NCBI GenBank assembly: GCA_902803345.1
Contig: CADCPV010000200.1
Coordinates: 1 to 9,030 of the forward strand
Direction: 5' to 3'
Length of the DNA: 9,030 bases
DNA from: an uncultured Eubacteriales bacterium
GTDB lineage: Bacteria > Bacillota_A > Clostridia > Lachnospirales > Lachnospiraceae
Part shown: positions 6,995 through 9,030 of the stretch, in pieces
Layout of the letters: each line of letters begins with the position of its first letter
Position numbering within the stretch: the stretch's first letter is position 1
Notes under the pieces: model-generated
Database searches by the model: none
Seen by the model: the letters and a program-made list of their open reading frames with translations, nothing else
Told to the model about the DNA's origin: nothing
Program-made: the position numbers and the translations under genes

Positions 6995-7023
6995 ATTATA
7001 AAGGATAATAACATAATTATCAA
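6995..7023 (-). promoter_or_regulatory. Sigma-A type promoter of the leftward iorAB-paaK operon
   Basis: On the - strand TTGATA (7023-7018), a 17-base spacer and a perfect TATAAT (7000-6995). Expected transcription start is near 6988, giving a leader of about 40 bases before the ATG at 6948, with AAAGGAG as ribosome site. This is one of the two strongest promoter matches in the window. Confidence 0.8.
7004..7021. promoter_or_regulatory. Possible operator: dyad GATAAT-N6-ATTATC in the leftward promoter
   Basis: Perfect six-base arms (7004-7009 and 7016-7021) lie between the -10 and -35 elements of the leftward promoter, and the right arm overlaps the -35. This is where a repressor would block polymerase. 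The region is AT-rich, so a chance dyad is quite possible, and no regulator gene is nearby to support it. Confidence 0.3.
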
Positions 7024-7039
7024 TCGGAAATTTCTATCC

Positions 7040-7067
7040 TTGCACTTTTCAGATTTTATGCTACAAT
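7040..7067 (+). promoter_or_regulatory. Sigma-A type promoter of the methyltransferase-hslO unit
   Basis: TTGCAC (7040-7045), a 16-base spacer and TACAAT (7062-7067). The start point is expected 6-8 bases after the -10, at 7073-7075, which coincides with the ATG at 7075. The -35 boxes of this and the leftward promoter are only 16 bases apart, so the two polymerases could compete. Confidence 0.72.
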
Positions 7068-7074
7068 CAGAAGC

Positions 7075-7863
7075 ATGGAAGAATACGGACGTTTTGCGGA
7101 AGTCTATGACCTTCTGATGGAGGAAATTCCCTATGAAGACTGGTGCGGGTATCTCACCGGTCTTCTTCGTGCGTTCGGTGTCCCGGAGGGACTTTTGTGC
7201 GAACTTGGCTGCGGGACCGGGACGATGACGGAGCTTCTCGCGAAAGCCGGTTACGATATGACCGGAATCGACAGTTCCGAAGAAATGCTGCAGCGGGCCA
7301 TCGAAAAGCGGGCGGAATCCGGCCTTCCGATCCTGTACCTTCTGCAGGACATGCGGGAGATGGAGCTGTACGGAACGATGCGGGCCTTCGTATCGGTCTG
7401 CGATTCGATGAATTACCTGACGAACCCTGCGGATTTCCTTACGGTCCTGAAACTTGTCAACAACTATCTCGACCCGGGCGGCGTGTTTATATTCGATCTC
7501 AAGACAGAGCACTTTTTCCGGGATATTCTCGGGGATTCGACGAGCGGCGCATCGGAAGAGCATGCGGCCTATATTCTGGAAAACGAGTATGATGAAACGG
7601 AGCATCTGAACAGCTCCTTTTTGACAGTCTTTGAGGAGCAGGAAGACGGGCGTTTCGAACGATTCACGGAGCTTCACGAGCAGCGGGCTTACAGCGTTTC
7701 GGAAATCCGGGAGATGGCAGAAGAGGCGGGGCTCCAGTTTGTCGCGGCATACCGCGCCTTTACAGAGGAAGCGATTCAGGACGATGACGGTTCCAGCGAA
7801 CGGATTTACATCGTGCTCCGGGAATGCCGGAAGACCGACGTCCCGGGTGTGCTGAAGGGATGA
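7075..7863 (+). CDS. Class I SAM-dependent methyltransferase, probably from a leaderless mRNA
   Basis: A 262-residue cytoplasmic methyltransferase of the Rossmann-fold class. The SAM-binding loop ELGCGTGT is at residues 43-50, the acidic residue at the end of strand 2 is Asp65 (TGIDSSEEML), a motif-II-like LLQDMREME is at 89-97, and VSVCDSMNYL follows at 107-115. N-terminal FAEVYDLLME and IPYEDWCGYL are typical of a Firmicutes subgroup with small-molecule or unknown substrates; I cannot name the methyl acceptor. ATG 7075 begins the conserved N-terminus, yet has no ribosome binding site and lies at the predicted transcription start, so the mRNA is probably leaderless. The next in-frame ATG (7117) would cut off conserved residues and has no ribosome site either. 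hslO follows 29 bases after the stop and likely shares the transcript. Confidence 0.9.
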   Translation: MEEYGRFAEVYDLLMEEIPYEDWCGYLTGLLRAFGVPEGLLCELGCGTGTMTELLAKAGYDMTGIDSSEEMLQRAIEKRAESGLPILYLLQDMREMELYGTMRAFVSVCDSMNYLTNPADFLTVLKLVNNYLDPGGVFIFDLKTEHFFRDILGDSTSGASEEHAAYILENEYDETEHLNSSFLTVFEEQEDGRFERFTELHEQRAYSVSEIREMAEEAGLQFVAAYRAFTEEAIQDDDGSSERIYIVLRECRKTDVPGVLKG

Positions 7864-7892
7864 GGTCACGAAATACAGAAAGGCAGATCAAC

Positions 7893-8777
7893 ATGTCGGA
7901 TTACATGATCAGAGGAACGGCAGCGGAAGGGCAGGTGCGCTTCTTCGCGGCTTTTACAAAGGATACGGTGGAATATGCGCGCGCGGCGCATAACCTGAGC
8001 CCGATCTGTACGGCGGCCCTGGGACGGCTTCTCACGGCAGGAGCGATGATGGGCGCGATGATGAAGTCGGAGGAGGACCTCCTGACCATCAAAATCGACT
8101 GTGACGGCCCGATCAAGGGGCTGACCGTTACGGCGGACTGCGCAGGCCATGTCAAGGGCTACGTCAAGGTAACGGATGTTGTGCTTCCGCCGAATGACAA
8201 GGGCAAGCTGAATGTCGGCGGCGCCCTGGATCTCGGGGTCCTTTCCGTGATCCGCGATGTCGGACTCAAGGAACCATACGTCGGCCAGACAATTTTAGTG
8301 ACTTCGGAAATCGCGGAGGATCTGACATATTATTTCGCGACATCCGAGCAGACGCCTTCCTCGGTAGGCCTCGGTGTCCTGATGAACCGTGACAATACGG
8401 TTTCGACCGCAGGCGGCTTTATCGTCCAGATGATGCCGGGTGCCTCGGAGGAAACGATTACGGCAGTGGAGGAAGGCATTCGGAAAGTGACATCCGTGAC
8501 CTCCCTTCTTTCCGAAGGCTATACGCCGGAAACCCTGATCGGGCTCATTCTCGGCGGACTGACGCCGGAGATTCTCGATACGATACCGGTTGCCTTCACC
8601 TGTAACTGCAGCCGTGAAAAAACAGAAGGCATGATTGAGAGCCTGCCCATTGAAGAACTCTCTGAGATGATCAATGAAGGGAAGGAAATCGAGGTCGTCT
8701 GTCATTTCTGCGGCACAAGGTACCTTTTCGGCGTGGAAGAGCTGCAGAAGATGCTGGAACGCAAAACGGGAGCGTAA
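7893..8777 (+). CDS. hslO: Hsp33, redox-regulated molecular chaperone
   Basis: A 294-residue cytoplasmic holdase chaperone that is switched on by oxidative unfolding and protects proteins during oxidative and heat stress. The zinc-binding redox switch is intact: Cys237-x-Cys239 (FTCNCS) and Cys270-x2-Cys273 (VCHFCG). The N-terminal domain has the family's usual start (IRGTAAEGQVRFFAA, 6-20), then AALGRLLTAGAMMGAMMK (41-58), the GGALDLGVLSVIRDVG segment (109-124) and a C-terminal EYxF-like TRYLFGVEEL (275-284). Length is normal. ATG 7893 is chosen for the AAAGG at 7879-7883; the frame continues upstream into the methyltransferase gene but without a start site, and ATG 7905 is a weaker alternative. 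It is probably co-transcribed with the methyltransferase. No terminator is visible after its stop, so some read-through to the next gene is possible. Confidence 0.96.
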   Translation: MSDYMIRGTAAEGQVRFFAAFTKDTVEYARAAHNLSPICTAALGRLLTAGAMMGAMMKSEEDLLTIKIDCDGPIKGLTVTADCAGHVKGYVKVTDVVLPPNDKGKLNVGGALDLGVLSVIRDVGLKEPYVGQTILVTSEIAEDLTYYFATSEQTPSSVGLGVLMNRDNTVSTAGGFIVQMMPGASEETITAVEEGIRKVTSVTSLLSEGYTPETLIGLILGGLTPEILDTIPVAFTCNCSREKTEGMIESLPIEELSEMINEGKEIEVVCHFCGTRYLFGVEELQKMLERKTGA

Positions 8778-8805
8778 AAAGTTCGCGTTCAGCCGTGATT
8801 ATTGA

Positions 8806-8834
8806 TTGAAATCTCAGCGTAACTGTGCTACACT
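8806..8834 (+). promoter_or_regulatory. Promoter of the EF-G-like gene (extended -10)
   Basis: TTGAAA (8806-8811), a 17-base spacer and TACACT (8829-8834), preceded by TGC at 8826-8828, the extended -10 signature. The expected start is near 8841, giving a leader of about 120 bases before the ATG at 8963. It begins 29 bases after the hslO stop. Confidence 0.72.
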
Positions 8835-8844
8835 ATAACAAATA

Positions 8845-8928
8845 ATGCCTGTTCAGGGGGACTTGTGCGCCCGTGAGGGAAACAAACCGGCATATGGGAA
8901 CCGGAATCAGTTCTGCCCCGTCTCCTGA
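8845..8928 (+). CDS. Possible 27-codon upstream ORF in the leader
   Basis: ATG at 8845 opens a frame of 27 codons ending with TGA at 8926-8928, 34 bases before the downstream start. It begins MPVQGDLCAR and ends NQFCPVS. The ATG is about four bases from the predicted transcript start and has no ribosome site, so translation would have to be near-leaderless. A frame this long arises by chance quite easily, and the same bases form a good RNA fold, so the coding reading is tentative. If translated, ribosome transit would melt the leader structure and could act as a leader peptide. Confidence 0.2.
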   Translation: MPVQGDLCAREGNKPAYGNRNQFCPVS

Positions 8929-8935
8929 GCAGTGC
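8847..8935 (+). promoter_or_regulatory. Structured 5' leader RNA of the EF-G-like gene
   Basis: The leader folds as a branched RNA. A closing helix of about 14 pairs joins 8847-8862 with 8920-8935 (one bulged U at 8933, one bulged G, two G-U pairs). Inside it is a hairpin 8863-8885 made of TTGT/ACAA, an internal loop and CCC-GTGA-GGG with a GNRA-type tetraloop. A second small stem joins CCGG 8887-8890 to CCGG 8901-8904. A C-rich single strand (8905-8919) closes the junction. TTTT follows the closing helix at 8936-8939. I do not recognise it as a known riboswitch: it lacks T-box, preQ1, TPP, SAM, FMN and c-di-GMP signatures. A cis-acting control of the translation factor is inferred from position. 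Confidence 0.5.
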
Positions 8936-8962
8936 TTTTATACAGGAAAGTGAGGATACTAC

Positions 8963-9030
8963 ATGAACGTCTACAAGACAGAGGACATCAGAAACGTCGT
9001 GCTTCTGGGACACGGCAGCAGCGGCAAGAC
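8963..9030 (+). CDS. EF-G-like translation GTPase, N-terminal fragment (cut by window end)
   Basis: Only 22 complete codons are present, starting MNVYKTEDIRNVVLLGHG and running into the P-loop GHGSSGKT (the last Thr codon is cut). This start is typical of the EF-G-like (FusA-related) GTPases found beside the canonical EF-G in Clostridia, which resemble EF-G and ribosome-protection factors. ATG 8963 has an excellent GAGGA ribosome site (8952-8956) six bases away. The gene has its own promoter and a long structured leader, which points to regulated expression. With so little of the protein visible, other TRAFAC translation GTPases cannot be excluded. Confidence 0.75.
   Translation, partial: MNVYKTEDIRNVVLLGHGSSGK

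Noticed and set aside
6985..7869. A 294-codon open frame on the - strand across the methyltransferase
   Set aside because: It is antisense to a conserved methyltransferase and crosses the divergent promoter region. Its translation resembles no family I know.
8778..8805. Terminator after hslO
   Set aside because: I find no stem followed by a T-run between the hslO stop and the next promoter.
8835..8962. T-box or a common riboswitch class in the leader
   Set aside because: The conserved T-box core, and the preQ1, TPP, SAM, FMN, cobalamin and c-di-GMP core sequences, are not present.

Overview
The window looks like chromosomal DNA from an anaerobic, low-oxygen-lifestyle Firmicute of class Clostridia, probably a Lachnospiraceae-like gut or rumen organism. 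The reasons are the ferredoxin-linked 2-oxoacid oxidoreductase IorAB, a QueT-type queuosine precursor transporter, Hsp33, the typical Clostridia-style EF-G-like GTPase start, strong GGAGG-type ribosome binding sites, and moderate GC content with tightly packed genes. The taxonomic placement is inference from gene families; no marker gene is complete enough to prove it. I see no rRNA, tRNA, CRISPR array, transposon or phage gene.

Layout. (1) Positions 1-2748, + strand: a strong hairpin at the very edge (1-38), then three closely spaced genes: a membrane-anchored metallophosphoesterase (67-1206), queT (1238-1777) and a family M19 membrane-dipeptidase homologue (1819-2748). They end at an intrinsic terminator (2765-2792) that lies inside the 3' end of the opposing gene. 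(2) Positions 6948 down to 2754, - strand: a four-gene operon, in transcription order a small unrecognised protein, iorA, iorB and a PaaK-type arylacetate-CoA ligase. It starts at a near-consensus promoter (TTGATA-17-TATAAT, 7023-6995). (3) Positions 7040-8777, + strand: a divergent promoter drives a SAM-dependent methyltransferase, apparently as a leaderless mRNA, followed by hslO (Hsp33). (4) Positions 8806-9030: a promoter, a roughly 120-nt structured leader that also holds a 27-codon upstream ORF, and the first 22 codons of an EF-G-like translation GTPase cut by the window end.

How the genes work together. IorAB and the CoA ligase form a coherent module linking aryl-2-oxoacids (indolepyruvate, phenylpyruvate) with arylacetyl-CoA and arylacetates. 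It could run oxidatively (aromatic amino acid fermentation, ATP or acid production) or reductively (making aromatic amino acids from scavenged arylacetates), and the sequence does not decide the direction. Hsp33 and the EF-G-like GTPase are both connected to protein synthesis and stress.

Most of the window is ordinary, well-packed core metabolism. The parts worth a second look are the structured leader plus uORF before the EF-G-like gene, the leaderless methyltransferase, the unrecognised protein translationally coupled to iorA, the terminator nested in the opposing paaK gene, and the hairpins at 1-38 and between iorB and paaK.
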